DNA from: Berberis thunbergii
Lineage: Eukaryota; Streptophyta; Magnoliopsida; Ranunculales; Berberidaceae
DNA: 64,000 bases
Direction: 5' to 3'
Assembly (NCBI GenBank): GCA_003290165.1
Contig: QNQO01005820.1
Coordinates: forward strand, 57,795-121,794
Both the position numbers and the translations under genes were made by a program. Shown piece after piece: positions 1 through 11,492 of the stretch; positions within the stretch are counted from its first letter, which is position 1; every line of letters starts with the position of its first letter. The notes beneath the pieces are model-generated. The model had not been told where the DNA came from. It saw only the letters and a list, made by a program, of their open reading frames with translations, and did not search any database.

Positions 1-1883
1 AGAGTCGGAACTGAAACAGGTATCAAGATCTAAATTATTTGCTGTGGGTGATCAAAACAATGCTTACTTTCATGGCCTAGTCAAAGAACGACGTACTCAA
101 AACAAGATAATGAGCATTTACAATAGTCATGGTGACAAACTGGAGGAACCTGAAGCAATTGAAGCAGAATGTATTCACTATTTCACCAATATCTTTGCTG
201 GAGACTCAGAACATGTATATAACTCTGGAATCATTGAAAGCATGCAGTTTGATAACATAGTGACAGAGGAAATGGGGGTAGATCTAATCAAGCAGACAAG
301 CATAAATGAAATCATAGAAACTTTGGCAGATATAGACTCCTACAAAGCCCTTGGACCAGATGGATTCTCCTCAATGTTCTTTAAGGCAATGTCGCGTATC
401 ATCAGAGATGATTTTGTCAAGGCTGCCTTGAACTTCTTTCGAAGCTCAAAGCTACTAGGAGAGGTAAATGCCACACATGTTGCTTAATTCCTAAAGTCAC
501 TAATGCGTCCTTCTTCAGTGAATACCAGGCCTATAGCATGTTGCAATGTACTATATAAATGCATTACCAAGATATTAACCAACAGGATGAAAGAATTAGT
601 TACAAAGATAGTGAGTGACTCGCAGTCTGCCTTCATACAAGGAAGACACATCCAAGACAACATTATGTTAGCTCATGAGATAGTACGCAACTACCATAGA
701 GACAAGGGTCCCCCAAGGTGTGCAACAAAGATTGACCTAAAGAAAACTTATGACATGGTGAGATGGGGTGCAATTCTACAGATACTCAAGAAGGTCAACT
801 TTCCTATTACTACACCAAAGTTCTTTATTTGTCTAAATGGCTCTCCTAAGGGCTATATAAGAGCTACTTGAGGAATCAGGCAAGGATGTCCCATGTCCCC
901 TTATTTATTTGTCATGATCAGGGAAATATTACATATCTTACTGAGGAAGCAGGATCATGAAGGTCATTATAAGCTCCACTATAGGTGCCAAGACCCTATT
1001 ATCACCCATCTATGCTTTGTGGATGATCTTATAGCATTCTTTCATGGAGATAGTGGCTCGGCTAAAGCACTCTCTGATGTTCTTGCAGACTTCAAGGCTT
1101 GTACAGGACTCAACTGTGATAAGAGTTTGCTATTTTTAGCAGGGGTACCAGATATGAGAATGATTTGATTACTTCTCAGCTTCAATTTGCAACTGGGAAC
1201 CTACCAGTTAAGTATGTAGGGCTGCCTATGACTTCTTCTTACTTATCTCACACTCAATGTATGCCTATCACAGGAAAGATTGGGAAGAAAGTGAACTCCT
1301 GGAAGAACAAGTTCCTCAGTTATGCAGGAAGGCTCTTATCAAATCTGTCTTAGCTAGTATGCACATTTACTGGACATCTTGCTTCGGGCTTCCTAAGCTA
1401 ACTCTTGATTGTATTAATGCTATACTCCGTAGTTTTTTATGGTCAGGAGGTGATGTAGCAATTAAAAAATCTCTAGTAAGTTGGGAAACAATATGCTACC
1501 CATATAAAGAAGGTGGGCTAGGGATAAGGGACATTCGTATTGGCAATGAGGTAGCATGCATGAAGCATATTTGGAATATAGTCACTCATCGAGATTCAAT
1601 ATGGATCAAATGGGTGCATAAACACCTAATCAAGCAAAGAGAGTTTTGGCTTATGACTACCCCAAAAGAAGCATCTTGGTGTTGGAGAAGGATATTGGAG
1701 TGCAAGAATAAAGCATCACAGATAGCTTTTCATTCCATTGGGAACGGAGATAACACACTTTTCTGGAAGGAACCTTGGCACCCAACATACATTCTAATGG
1801 ATAAATTCCCACAGGAGCTATTGTATGACTCAACACTTCACAAAGGAGCAAAGGTCTCTACCATTATAAGAGACAACACTTGA
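1..1883 (+). pseudogene. LINE reverse transcriptase domain, broken
   Basis: Reverse transcriptase of a plant LINE, the enzyme that copies element RNA at the nicked target. Visible signatures are a GPDGF block near 350-370, a DLKKTYD block near 733-755 (usually DLKKAYD), a GIRQGCPMSPYLF block near 871-912 and the catalytic FVDD motif near 1017-1028. The rest resembles the thumb region (KYVGLP, WKNKFLSYAGRLL). At least four stops or frame changes interrupt it, so no active protein can result. It is closest in layout to the RT used by plant L1-like elements. Confidence 0.85.
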
Positions 1884-1999
1884 AGTATACCTCAGAGTGT
1901 TGGCAATCTCATCAGTGACATTATAAGCTACCTGGATGATGTTAAACTAGATGACAGTAAACAAGAAGAAATCCTGTGGAGCTCAAGTAATGATAGACT

Positions 2000-2400
2000 G
2001 TTTCAGCTGAATTCAATTTATGATCAAGCCATCAGAAAATGCAACAAAGCAGTGGATTGGGCTCACATTGTCTGGTTTAAGGGCTGCATTCCAAGGCACA
2101 ACTTTATAACTTGGATCTTATGTCACAAAGCTTTGAGAATACTAAGTAAACTCAAGCAATGGGGGAAAGCTCAACAGGATCTATGCCCATTATACAACCA
2201 GGAAAGTGAGACTGAAAATCATCTTTTCTTTACATGCTCATATTCTCGTTTTGTATGGGGTAAGATGTTGTATTATCTGAGCTACTCTAGGCAGATTGCA
2301 GGATGCGAAGAGGAAATCAGATGGTGTCACAAAATTTTAGAGGCAGTAGCAGCAGTGCATAGATAAAGAAGGTCACATTGAATGCTACAATATACTACCT
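2000..2400 (+). pseudogene. LINE zinc-binding RT-associated region (zf-RVT-like)
   Basis: The frame from 2052 reads a tryptophan- and cysteine-rich stretch with the pattern HNFITWILCHKALR, then CPLYNQ, ENHLFFTCSYSRFVWG. This matches the zinc-binding region that follows the reverse transcriptase in plant LINEs. It is separated from the RT by a stop at about 1881 and ends at a stop near 2364. Degenerate. Confidence 0.75.
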
Positions 2401-2940
2401 ATGGACTGAAAGAAACACCAGGCTATACCAACAACAATATTGCACAGGTATTGAACTAGTCAAACGAATAATCAAAGATATCAGGCTCAAATTCAGTGCT
2501 GAAGAGCTAGTTATCGAAGACAATGCAGCAAATAGACAGATGTTTGGGAGATGGCAACTAGATGCACTGTACAGGATCCAAACCCCTATCAAGTGTTTTG
2601 GAAGAAGCCTCCTGTTGGGTGGCATAAGCTTAATTATGATGACTTGTTGCGAGGTCTCACGGGAGGATATGGTGTTGTCATAAGGGACGATCAAGGTGAT
2701 GTTGTTGCTGCATGTGCTGGAACAGTTACACGACAGACAGTGATCAAGCATGAATTACAAGGAGTCGAGGCAGGGTTAAAACTAGCTAGTTCAAGACATA
2801 TTATGAAACTAGAAATCAGCACTGACTCAATCATAGTGCGTGAATACTTAACTAAGACAAGGCAGACAGCGTGGGATTTGCGTCACACTATGAATAAGAT
2901 CAGGAGGATGCTGAGGGCTTTGGAAGAATACACTATAAAA

Positions 2941-4331
2941 TAGGGGTGGGCATCCCATCCCGCGATCCCGTTCCCGTCCCGATCCCGTCCCGTCCCGTCC
3001 CGTCCCGATTTTTTCGGGTCTTAATGGGATTGAATAATTTCATCCCGATCCCGTCCCGTCCCGATCTAGAATGGGATGGGATGGGATGGAGATTTTCAAT
3101 CCCGCCAATCCCGTCTCGAACTAATTTATTAATATTAATTATTAATATTTTATTTTATTTTTTATAGCTACTCCTGTGGTTGTATAGCTTACAGGTAGTC
3201 GATATTTTTCATCCAAACTGCTTATGTGAATTAGATGGATTTTGTTATCTTTACTTTTATTAGGCTCGACATTCTTTCTATTGCAGAGTTGTATGAACCA
3301 TTAATGCCAGGCCCAAAGCATTCAAAAGAGAGGAGGTAATCAACTTATTCCAAGCTTTAATCTTTTTGTGCACTGAGTGGGGAAGCTTTACTGCTTTTAA
3401 TAATCAGTGAGAATGCTGCGCCTTTTACCTCTAGATGGTTTATGGCTTCAGTCAGCCCAAATAATATGATGTGTTTTGACAATTAGGAACAACTGATCAG
3501 TCATTTCAACGTAATATTCCCTGCAAAATAGAACCTTTCATCTTTCTTCAAATTAGTACAGTTTAGGATGCAAGGAAAACCACTACCTCATTAGCTTCAA
3601 AGGCAAGTACCTCTTGTGCCTTACATCAGCTCGAACTTGGCTGCACCTAAGGCGAAGGCTCCCCTGGGGCTTAATGAGGTGCTAATGCTGTGTATTATCT
3701 CTCCTTGAACCTCTGAGCACCTCATACATGATAAATTATTGATTTTGAGATTATGCAATGATCTCAAGAAACTAAAGTGTTGTGTACTTATATTTGCTCA
3801 GTTTTCAGATAATGCTGAATTAGAAAGTTCTGTTACTAATTCGGTTACATGATACCTACTTCATCTTTTACTTTGTACATCTTAATCAAATTTATATTTC
3901 AATTGCAGGATAGGGATGGCCAGGCAACAATAGTAGCTCGGAGATCCATCTCCAAGGGAGAAGAGGCTGTCTCTCACCTCCGATGTTTTTGCAATTTATT
4001 TAAAGATCCGCAGAACCACTGAAAACATGTTCATGGTCCCCAGTTTTATTCATTACATACTAGTGCTCTTAACAATGGCAGCACTCTTTGTATCCAAATT
4101 CCAGCTGATACTGCATAATGAAGTGTTCTATTCTATATTTCTATGTCTATGATACTGCATAACAAATTGACAATAAATCACTGCAGTGTTCTATGATGCT
4201 TGCTTCAAATTTTTTCGATGTTGCTTCAAATTTTTTGGATGCCGCTGATCCCGTCCCGTCCCGATCCCGTATGAACGGGATGGGATAGGGATGGGTATAT
4301 CTCGTCCCATCCCGTCCCGTGCCCACCCCTA
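2941..4331. mobile_element. Non-autonomous hAT element with perfect 8-bp target duplication
   Basis: The ends are 12-bp perfect inverted repeats, TAGGGGTGGGCA at 2941-2952 and its complement at 4320-4331. They are flanked by an identical 8-bp direct repeat, CTATAAAA, at 2933-2940 and 4332-4339. An 8-bp duplication with TAGGG-type ends is the hAT signature. Subterminal regions are packed with CCCGTCCCGATCCCG-type repeats on both sides. No transposase is encoded, so it must be mobilised in trans. The interior holds exon-like pieces of a host SET-domain gene. Confidence 0.92.
3287..3985 (+). pseudogene. Captured SET-domain gene fragment inside the hAT element
   Basis: Two exon-like stretches are bounded by good splice signals. 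3287-3335 follows TATTGCAG and ends at AG/GTAATC, reading LYEPLMPGPKHSKER. 3909-3985 follows a pyrimidine tract and ATTGCAG, reading DRDGQATIVARRSISKGEE. The second resembles the late part of plant SET-domain lysine methyltransferases of the ATXR2/SMYD kind, where a DRDGQA...I.KGEEVTISY block follows the NHxC motif. The family assignment of the first exon is unknown. The piece starts and stops inside the transposon, so it is a transduplicated fragment and not a gene. Confidence 0.5.
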
Positions 4332-4564
4332 CTATAAAACATGAGTACAGATAAACAAATAGAGCTGCAGACAGACTTGCAAGCTTAAACCCAAACTCTA
4401 TTTTTGTGGAAGTTACTCCGAATTCATTTGCTCAAGACTTGAAAGATATTGTACATGAAGATAGAATAGGCGAGACTTATCTACGAATGTTACTTCAATT
4501 TTATTTTCAGGTTTGGGGATCCAAAATAACCCCCGCTCGCTTTCTAAAAAAAAAAAAAAGAGGA

Positions 4565-5640
4565 TGTGACATCTGCTTGTGCGGGTGATGTGCACGTGTT
4601 TTGCTCGAGAAATTAATTGGGTATTCAGATCTTTGTTGTGATTTTCGACTTTGCGAGATTTTAGATCAATGCGGCTTTTGTGATATTCATTACGTGATCA
4701 AATATGTGAGTTTTTATTATATTGATAAATTAATTGGGGCGCTTATTTCTTATAGAGAAACTAGAATAATCTTCGGGTTAGTTTGTGGAAATGTGGTGAT
4801 TTTTTATGCATATGATAGGCTTTGATATTTATCCGTAAAAAATGTGACGTGACTTTATGCGCATTGTTAGTCCAAGAGTGGCTTTTATTGTACTCACTTG
4901 GGCATGGATGACAGAGAAGTCTTCCTTTATATGAGATAGGCATACGGGCATGTATGTTCGGCACGAAGGTGGTGCGAATGTGGTGTCGTCTAAGTGATCA
5001 ATCTGTTAAAAATGAATAAATTCAATAAAAATGAATAATATGCTTCAGTCAAATAATGTACGAAGTCAACAGTTTTAATTAATAAATTACATTTATATTG
5101 TTTATAACCCTTTTCATGCAGGATGGCAAGTCCACTAACATTTCTGCAGGTTAGACTTGTTATAGTCAACATCCTTGTTGAGGAACTAAATTATTTGAAC
5201 TGTGATTTTCTTGCATAACACCTTTGCTTTATTGAGAAACTACTTGTTTGTGTGGTTGTTCATGGTTTGTGTTTAATTTTATGTTATCACTAGCTGATGT
5301 GTTGATTTTTGGGATGAAGATTACTCACACCAGCTTTATTGCTGACCCAAGTGAGCTTTTGCTTCTTGGATACATTCCTTTGGGAATGTAGCCGACTAGC
5401 CTTTCAGGTTTAGAGATTTTTTTAGAGGCGTTACTAGAGTTCTGTTGGTAGGGCTAGCAACGTCAGAGTTTCCTGGTTAAATTATTTTAGTTTGTTTCAA
5501 TTTTCCAAACCATGTTTTAGTTGTTGCTGCTAATTGTTTTTTTTGTTATTAAATTTTTCACGTTTTGAGTTTTGAGGAAACGGAAAATTCTAACTAAATT
5601 TTGGGATTTTTTTCATATTTTTGAAAATTGGGGTGTGACA
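4565..5640. mobile_element. Possible solo LTR (Ty3/gypsy-like)
   Basis: The stretch begins TGTGACATCTGC and ends GGGGTGTGACA, so it has TG...CA termini of the sort seen on plant chromovirus LTRs. It carries no coding frame. The 5 bases on each side (GAGGA before, TACAT after) do not match, so a target duplication is not visible. It begins a few bases after the LINE A tract. The call rests on end motifs and length only. Confidence 0.35.
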
Positions 5641-5766
5641 TACATGTTATGCCCCATTAGATCATACCAAAATGGTTTGATTTGGTTCAACGAATGGTCT
5701 AAGCGAAGCCTTTGACACACAAAGAGTAGATCTGTTTGATTGAAAAGAAAAATCACCAAATAAAAA

Positions 5767-6762
5767 TAGGGGTGGGCATTTCAGACCAAACCGACAACCG
5801 GACTAATCGGGTCGGTTCGGATCGGTTCTTTATTTATTATTAAATTTTTGATTTTAAAACCCAGCCCGGCCCGATGTTTCTGATCTGGGCCTCGGTTACC
5901 CTTTCTGAAACCCATCAGGTAATTGGCCCGACCCGAATATGAATAAAATAAAACCCTTACCTCTACTTCTCACATTTCCTCTTCAGAGAGAGTCAGCTTC
6001 TTAGCGCCCCTACTCTACTCCAACCAGAGATAGAGACGTAAAAAAAAAAAAAAAAAAAAAAAACACCAATCATGGCAGAAAGAGACGGAGGTCGTCGTGA
6101 AGAAGAAGAAGAGTGGGTTAACCCAAGCACGATACTGACATCTTCATCAATCTCTGCCCTTGCATCAACATCCCTGAGCAAAACACGAATGGATTCCATT
6201 TCATCTTTGATGGCCACCACCTCACCCTGCACTCCTTTCAACAATTTTGCTTCTTCAATCACAAATGGAATCATCTCCTCAACAACAAGACTCATTGCAG
6301 CTTCGGCCATTTCTTCTTTTAGTTACTAGCTCTTCAATTCAACAATCTCAAAACATTTTCGGTTCAACACACAAAACTTGGATCTAAATCCACAAATGAA
6401 ATGTTCTTGGCACTATATCCAAGTCAATTAATTAATGAGCTCTATCAGACTTCTGAAGTCTATTCTAATAGAGTTTCTAGTAAAATTGCAAGTCAATTAA
6501 TGCAAATTGCAAGTCTATTCTATCAAACTTCCGAAGTCAATTAATGCAAATTGCAAGTTGTCATTGTCTCCAATAGTAAAATTTGGGCTTTGGAGTTTGG
6601 ACCTTTGTGCTTTGGACTAAGATTGACCCGAAACCAGCTCGGAATTCGGTTAATCGCCCCAACTCGGTTCGGTCTTGAGACTCAGAATTGCGGGCTTAAA
6701 AAAATCATGCCGATTTTCGGTTTTTAATTTTCGGGCCGGTTACCTGAACCTGCCCAGCCCTA
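5767..6762. mobile_element. Non-autonomous hAT-type element carrying a resistance-gene fragment
   Basis: The left end is TAGGGGTGGGCA at 5767 and the right end, read on the other strand, is TAGGGCTGGGCA ending at 6762, an 11/12 match. Subterminal sequence is rich in GGTCGGTTCGG and its complements on both sides. The flanks are A-rich (AATAAAAA and GTAAAAAC) and give no clean 8-bp duplication. No transposase is present. The interior contains the start of a CC-NBS-LRR gene on the - strand. Confidence 0.7.
6122..6310 (-). pseudogene. Captured 5' end of a CC-NBS-LRR (Rx_N-type) resistance gene
   Basis: The - strand frame opens with MAEAAMSLVVEEMIPFVIEE, followed by a block reading KDEMESIRVLLRDVDARAE. 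This is the amphipathic N-terminal coiled coil (Rx_N domain) of plant CNL immune receptors, which normally precedes an NB-ARC domain. Here the homology stops after roughly 60 residues. Upstream of the ATG there is 5'-UTR-like sequence, still inside the transposon. The protein is far too short to be a receptor; it is a captured fragment. If transcribed it could act only as a decoy peptide or RNA source, which is speculation. Confidence 0.65.
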
Positions 6763-7474
6763 GTAAAAACAATGAAAACATAAAAGAAAGATGAGGGGAA
6801 GGTTGAAAAGTCTCGGAGTACTGGTGGTTTCCTTAGTTTTCGGCATGAAGTATTCTCTAAACCACGTGAACTTTTTTTATTTTTATTTCAAAGAAAACAT
6901 GAAGTTGAAATTCATCTTCAACCTCAAACTCTTCCTACTCTATCCCTCTTTCTGTCCTCTCCCCTCTCTTCAGACTTGGCATATTTAAGCATGTTCAGCA
7001 TCCTTCACATCAATTCTTATCCATCACGGAATATTTATAGGTTGCAGGGAATATTTTGAGTGAGACAAATCAAGGAACTATAGTTCCTTGTTTCACTAGA
7101 TACTAGAGCCTCAGAAAACACTACATACACAAAAACAGGAATCCTAGCAGACATAACCATCCACATCATACTCTAGTTTACTCCCCAAGCTCAGCTCATA
7201 TACATCCATACCAATGAATCAGTCCAACACCCATCCCACAAGGACACCCTTATATTAACCCAATTTAAAGCCCAGTCATCTAAACACACTTACTATTGCA
7301 ACTTTGGTCAACAATTGAGGTGATTCTCAGACTGCAACTAATGTTCGAGGTGACACCAGGGCACCCCATGTTCACAAGTCACAAAGGATCTACTCTACCA
7401 AACTGCACCTAGGAGTTGTAAGATTGACCTGAACTTCCAAGTTCTCCAAAGTTTCATACCAACGAAGGAAAATC
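6763..7474 (+). other. Upstream region of the LEA-2 gene
   Basis: Unique-looking AT-rich sequence between the hAT element and the ATG at 7475. It should hold the promoter and 5' leader of the LEA-2 gene. No TATA box stands out with confidence. The short + frame at 6791-6988 has no recognisable domain. Confidence 0.4.
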
Positions 7475-8050
7475 ATGTCAAGTGGTAAAAGAGCATATAG
7501 AGGGCTTGCTATATGTTGTGGGGTTATTACAGTGTTGCTCATTATTATGTTAATTACCTTCGTTATTCTGTTCCTAACTGTATTCAAGCCTAAACAACCA
7601 CAAATCATTCCACACCCTGTTAACCTTACACATTTATCCTTCCAGTTCCCCACCATGTTAAATCTCAAAGCTACAGTAGCCATTGCAGTTACAGTCCTCA
7701 ATCACAATTATGGTAATTTTAAGTATGAAAATACCACAGCTTACATTTATTACCATGGGGAGGATGTAGGAGATGCTCTGATTAAGGGTAACACAATGCC
7801 TGCACATGGAGAGGAGGAAGTGAGAGCTAATGTAGACATTTCGGGCAACAAATTGATAGACAATCCTTATTTTCCAGCTGACTTTAATGTGAGTGTGTTC
7901 AACTTTACATCATTGTCAATATTTAAGGGCACAGTCAGCGTGTTTAAGGTCTTGAAACTACACGCTACGGCTCATAGTACGTGCAACATATCTGTATTCA
8001 TTCTATCTCAAACTGTTGGTTCTTCATGCAGAGCAGAAATCAAGCTATGA
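7475..8050 (+). CDS. LEA-2 / NHL family membrane protein
   Basis: A 191-residue single-exon protein. Residues 1-12 form a short basic cytosolic tail. Residues 13-37 are a strong hydrophobic membrane anchor (ICCGVITVLLIIMLITFVIL). The rest is a LEA-2 (WHy-like) beta domain with NPYF, several N-glycosylation sequons (NLT, NTT, NVS, NFT, NIS) and a closing STCNISVF...SSCRAEIKL block. That closing block and the KPKQPQI start of the domain are typical of the group annotated as late embryogenesis abundant protein At1g64065-like, related to NDR1/HIN1-like proteins. Such proteins sit in the plasma or endomembranes and are linked to stress and defence; the exact role is unknown. The start is the first ATG with a full-length anchor. 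The frame is intact. Confidence 0.85.
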   Translation: MSSGKRAYRGLAICCGVITVLLIIMLITFVILFLTVFKPKQPQIIPHPVNLTHLSFQFPTMLNLKATVAIAVTVLNHNYGNFKYENTTAYIYYHGEDVGDALIKGNTMPAHGEEEVRANVDISGNKLIDNPYFPADFNVSVFNFTSLSIFKGTVSVFKVLKLHATAHSTCNISVFILSQTVGSSCRAEIKL

Positions 8051-8798
8051 TTTTTGGTTAGTTACTTAGAACTTGTAAGCATTAGTGTAATCAAGTTTTT
8101 GTTATCAATATTATTTGTCATTTTTGTTACCCAGAAAGATACTGTTTGATTTATATTGTTACTAATTTGTACAAAAACAAGAGAAATCAGAAATGGAAAT
8201 TATCTCTGAAATATTCTGCCACACAGTTCTTGGAAGGGATCAATCAAGGATCATTATAGCACTTGACTAGAAATTTGAAATCTATCTATTCATCAACTTC
8301 CAACTCTCCAACTCTCTCAGGCAAAAATAGCCTAAGAAGGGGCCAAAGAAAATGTTCGTAGCCTCAGCACCGATTGATCTTTTACTTATATCTAATTTAA
8401 GTTTCTGATTACATTAGTTTCCATAGAAATGGTACACTTTTCTCAAGCTATGTCTATAGCTGGCTTCATCACATGGATTATTGTAATCCAACTAGGCCTT
8501 AAGAAAACATAGTATACGTGTAAGAAACATAGACTGCTCTTTGTTGAGAACTGTTTTTATCTGACAGGATTTGTTGATTTTGATGAGATGGACTTGAGCA
8601 TATTGAGATAATAGTCTGAATTGATCTAATTATAACCCTGCAAAGAAGGCATGTATATATTCTAATAATATGGCAAAGCAAAGCAACAGCCCATAAAGTG
8701 GCTATATGCTTTGGACTTGAGCCTAAGAAAAGAAGGAAGAATACGAAAAAGAAGCAAAAGCTTCATTTCCACAGTTTGTAGAGCTCGTGCAAAGAGGC
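8051..8798 (+). other. Intergenic region between the two host genes
   Basis: Contains the 3' untranslated region of the LEA-2 gene and the upstream region of the phytocyanin gene. It is AT-rich, with no coding frame of interest and no repeat ends seen. Confidence 0.5.
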
Positions 8799-8808
8799 CT
8801 ATAAAAAA
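8799..8808 (+). promoter_or_regulatory. TATA box of the phytocyanin gene
   Basis: The sequence CTATAAAAAA lies about 125 bases before the ATG at 8926. A start of transcription near 8830 would leave a leader of about 95 bases. Position and motif fit; no experiment is implied. Confidence 0.5.
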
Positions 8809-8925
8809 ACACCCATTCATGTTCTTCTTCATGTCACCTCTTCACCTTCAATAGAAGTCACATTCTTGGAATACAATACATACCCTTATTTTTGAAGAAA
8901 TAGTTACAATATTTTGTGTTTTACA

Positions 8926-9735
8926 ATGGCCAAAGGCATCTCTAGATTAAATCACCATAACCAGGCATTGTTTGCCGTGGTACTCTTTGGACTTGTATTG
9001 TTGATTCAAAGAGTTGATGCAGCTGAATACAAGGTTGGTGATGCTAATGGATGGAGTTTGCCCTCTAATGGCAGCACAGTTGGCTACAACCAGTGGGCTG
9101 AAATGCATCGGTTTCAAGTTGGAGACTCGATTTGTAAGTTTATTACAAAACAGTTAAATCTTTTAGCTAGATTTTGATGCATACTTTAGTCTTGATTAAC
9201 CAACGTTCGATGTGAATCCGTTTCTTCAAATATTTACATTGTAAGTGCTTATTGTATTGTTATTATTGCAGTGTTTGTATACCAACCACACAAGGACTCA
9301 GTGCTTCAAGTAACCAATGACGACTTTGTCAGCTGCAACCCATCAGCACCTATTGCCTCATTCAACGAGGGAAGCACTTCATTCAAGTTGAATCAATCTG
9401 GTCCTTACTACTTCATTAGTGGGATTAAAGACAATTGTCTGAGGAATGAGAAGATGGTTGTTATAGTCATGGCAGACAGAAGCAACCAAACTTCCAAGAC
9501 AAACCAGAGTACCACTGCTTCTCCTCCACCTTCTACCCCTCCCTCTCCACTACCTTATTCTTCCCCTCCCTCACCACCACCTTCTGGAACTAATTTCGGA
9601 CCAACTCCTGCTCCTACAGGGGAGGGGTCTCCACCACCAAAAGGATCCTCTCCAAGTGGAGCCACTTACACACTAGTGAGTCTCGTTAGTTGTGTTGGAG
9701 CTTTTGTTGGTTCCTCCTTCCTTTTAACCCTATAA
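8926..9735 (+). CDS. Early nodulin-like protein (phytocyanin, GPI-anchor type), 2 exons
   Basis: Exons 8926-9133 and 9272-9735, joined across a GTAAGT...TTGCAG intron in the usual phytocyanin position, give FQVGDSI-LFVYQPHKDS. Order: signal peptide (about residues 1-32, ending VDAAEYKVG), plastocyanin-like domain (AEYKVGDANGW to KMVVIVMA), a proline/serine-rich linker of PPSTPPSP type suited to arabinogalactan glycosylation, and a hydrophobic C-terminus that serves as a GPI signal. The two disulphide cysteines (VSCN and DNCL) are kept. The copper ligands are not: the cysteine position reads YFISG and the histidine of PGHC reads KDNC. It should therefore be a non-copper ENODL at the cell surface. 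The ATG at 8926 starts the signal peptide. Confidence 0.88.
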
Positions 9736-11492
9736 TTCAATCAGAGTGCTTGAAAATGGTTTGCATGAGGAGTTGGATTTCATGTCTTTTTCTTTCCATT
9801 TTGATTTAGTATGTTGTTGATTTATTACGTGTTTGTATTGGAAAATAAGCTTAGGGACAGCCAATCCTTGGGATTATTGATGTCGTTGGCTGTAACAAGA
9901 ACAATGTAAATATTTCAATAAGCCCGAAAAATTGTATTGTTGTGATCTCAAAGTGTTTTAAGCCTATTTCAATTTAGATTAACATTCTAAGATGCAACAA
10001 CATTGAATTTATTTTTTACTTTACAGAATACTAAGACTAATTTGGAGAATTTTTAATATTTCAATTCTTGTAAGCAAGACTGACTTTTATCCACCCACCA
10101 CTTCGTAGGACCTGTGGCATGTAAGGGAAAGCACTCCGGAAATGACTTTTTATTGCTCATTGACAATTAAAATGACTTTCACATGTAATCTCCATTTTTA
10201 TAAATTTCTATGAAATATAATTTGTAAAATCAGGCGCTAGCTCTTGTAAGACTTGTGATTGATGACATTTTTTTTTTTTTTTGTTATTTTAATTTCAGGT
10301 CTTATCAAAGGCATTTAAATGTTTCTGAGATCTGTTGACAACCCTGCCCGCCATTAAAAAGTTAAATAATATGACTCTCATGCAAATAAGTCCCTCCAGC
10401 CAACATCATCATCATCATCCTTTGGAAGTATTTTTCAACAATAGGAATGTTAAATTTATTGTAGTGAGCTTCATAACTAAATGGGAGACTTTGACAAACT
10501 GGTAATGTTCTACTAAACCAAATGGTAAGGGATGGCCTTTTACAAACTTTTCATAATAAAATATGAAATTTTAAAGTTGCTCAGTTGCAAAGACCCGAAC
10601 CCAACTTAAAATTCTACTAAACCCCCGCAAAAATATTTTGGGTCGGCCTACCTAATTTGCACCCCCAACCTTTAACTACCTGGTGCCTTGGGGACTTTGT
10701 AACGGTAGTAGTTTATGGCAGTGTTTGGTAGAGACATTCCAAGTAAAACAATAAAAAGAGAAACTAAAAAGCGGGAAATTTGCACACTTGAGATTCAGCA
10801 CAAGAGAATGTCACACTTGCCACGACAAGTAATGGCGGATTTTTATTTGATAAATAAATTCAAAAAAAATAATAACATTATGCTTTTTCAGAAGCCCTTA
10901 GGTTAATTATACTTACATATTAGGGCTCGGTTATTTACCATACAAAACAAACAAACAACAGTTAGCGACTTGAGTGAATAACATATATATGCTTTAATTA
11001 TCTGCTTCGATCTACCAAACCCAAAGAAACATTAAAACCCCCCATCTAATAACATCAAGGTGAGACAAGCAGTAATCCATCCTTAACCAATCAATATCTA
11101 CAATGACTAGGTATAGTATCCAAATCATGTATCTGCAAAATTTGTTGAAAAGAACAAGAAAAAATCACATGAAAAGAAATGACGGAAAGTGTTTCCTCTA
11201 TAGGCATCAAATGATCACTGACTAGACTGGTTTTGAATGTAAAATGAACTTAAGTTTACAAGATCTAGCATTTCCATATGGAATTGTATCAGTAACGAAG
11301 CATACTTGAGAAGTTAGAAAACAATGAGCAAGATCATTTCTTATATTAGCAATTGATGTCACTTGGAGTTGTAGTAATCTCTAAAATAACACCACCTTTC
11401 AGGAGGGTGAGAAAAAAAGTTTTTCTGATATGGTCAGTTTAAAATATAGAAAAGAAGAAAGAGAAACATTAAAAATAATTCCTAGATTCCTA
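9736..11492. other. Intergenic AT-rich sequence
   Basis: Contains the 3' untranslated region of the phytocyanin gene (possible AATAAG signal near 9917), T tracts near 10270, and the 3' flank of the decayed PDIL5-4-like gene on the other strand. The + frame at 10715-10906 has no recognisable domain. No clear transposon ends were found. Confidence 0.5.

Larger units (their letters stand above)
1..4559 (+). mobile_element. LINE (non-LTR) retrotransposon remnant, split by a hAT insertion
   Basis: A chain of overlapping + strand reading frames gives, in order, a reverse transcriptase, a zinc-binding RT-associated region and an RNase H domain, the usual 3' half of a plant LINE. Stops and frame changes at about 487, 871, 1168 and 1883 show it is dead. 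The element starts before the window, so its 5' target-site copy is not visible. It ends in an A tract at about 4547-4559. A hAT element (2941-4331) sits inside the RNase H part. When the hAT and one target copy are mentally removed, the RNase H reading frame continues. Confidence 0.85.
2551..4588 (+). pseudogene. LINE RNase H domain, cut in two by a hAT element
   Basis: The first part (2551-2940) reads as an RVT_3-type RNase H (WHKLNYDD, GGYGVVIRDDQGDVV, ELQGVEAGLKLA). It runs to the hAT insertion at 2941. After the hAT, from 4332, the same frame goes on with HEYR, a stop, then TNRAADRLASLN, the typical last RNase H block. The stop inside the last block is a lesion of the LINE itself, independent of the hAT. 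The split and the rejoining frame are direct evidence that the hAT came later. Confidence 0.8.
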
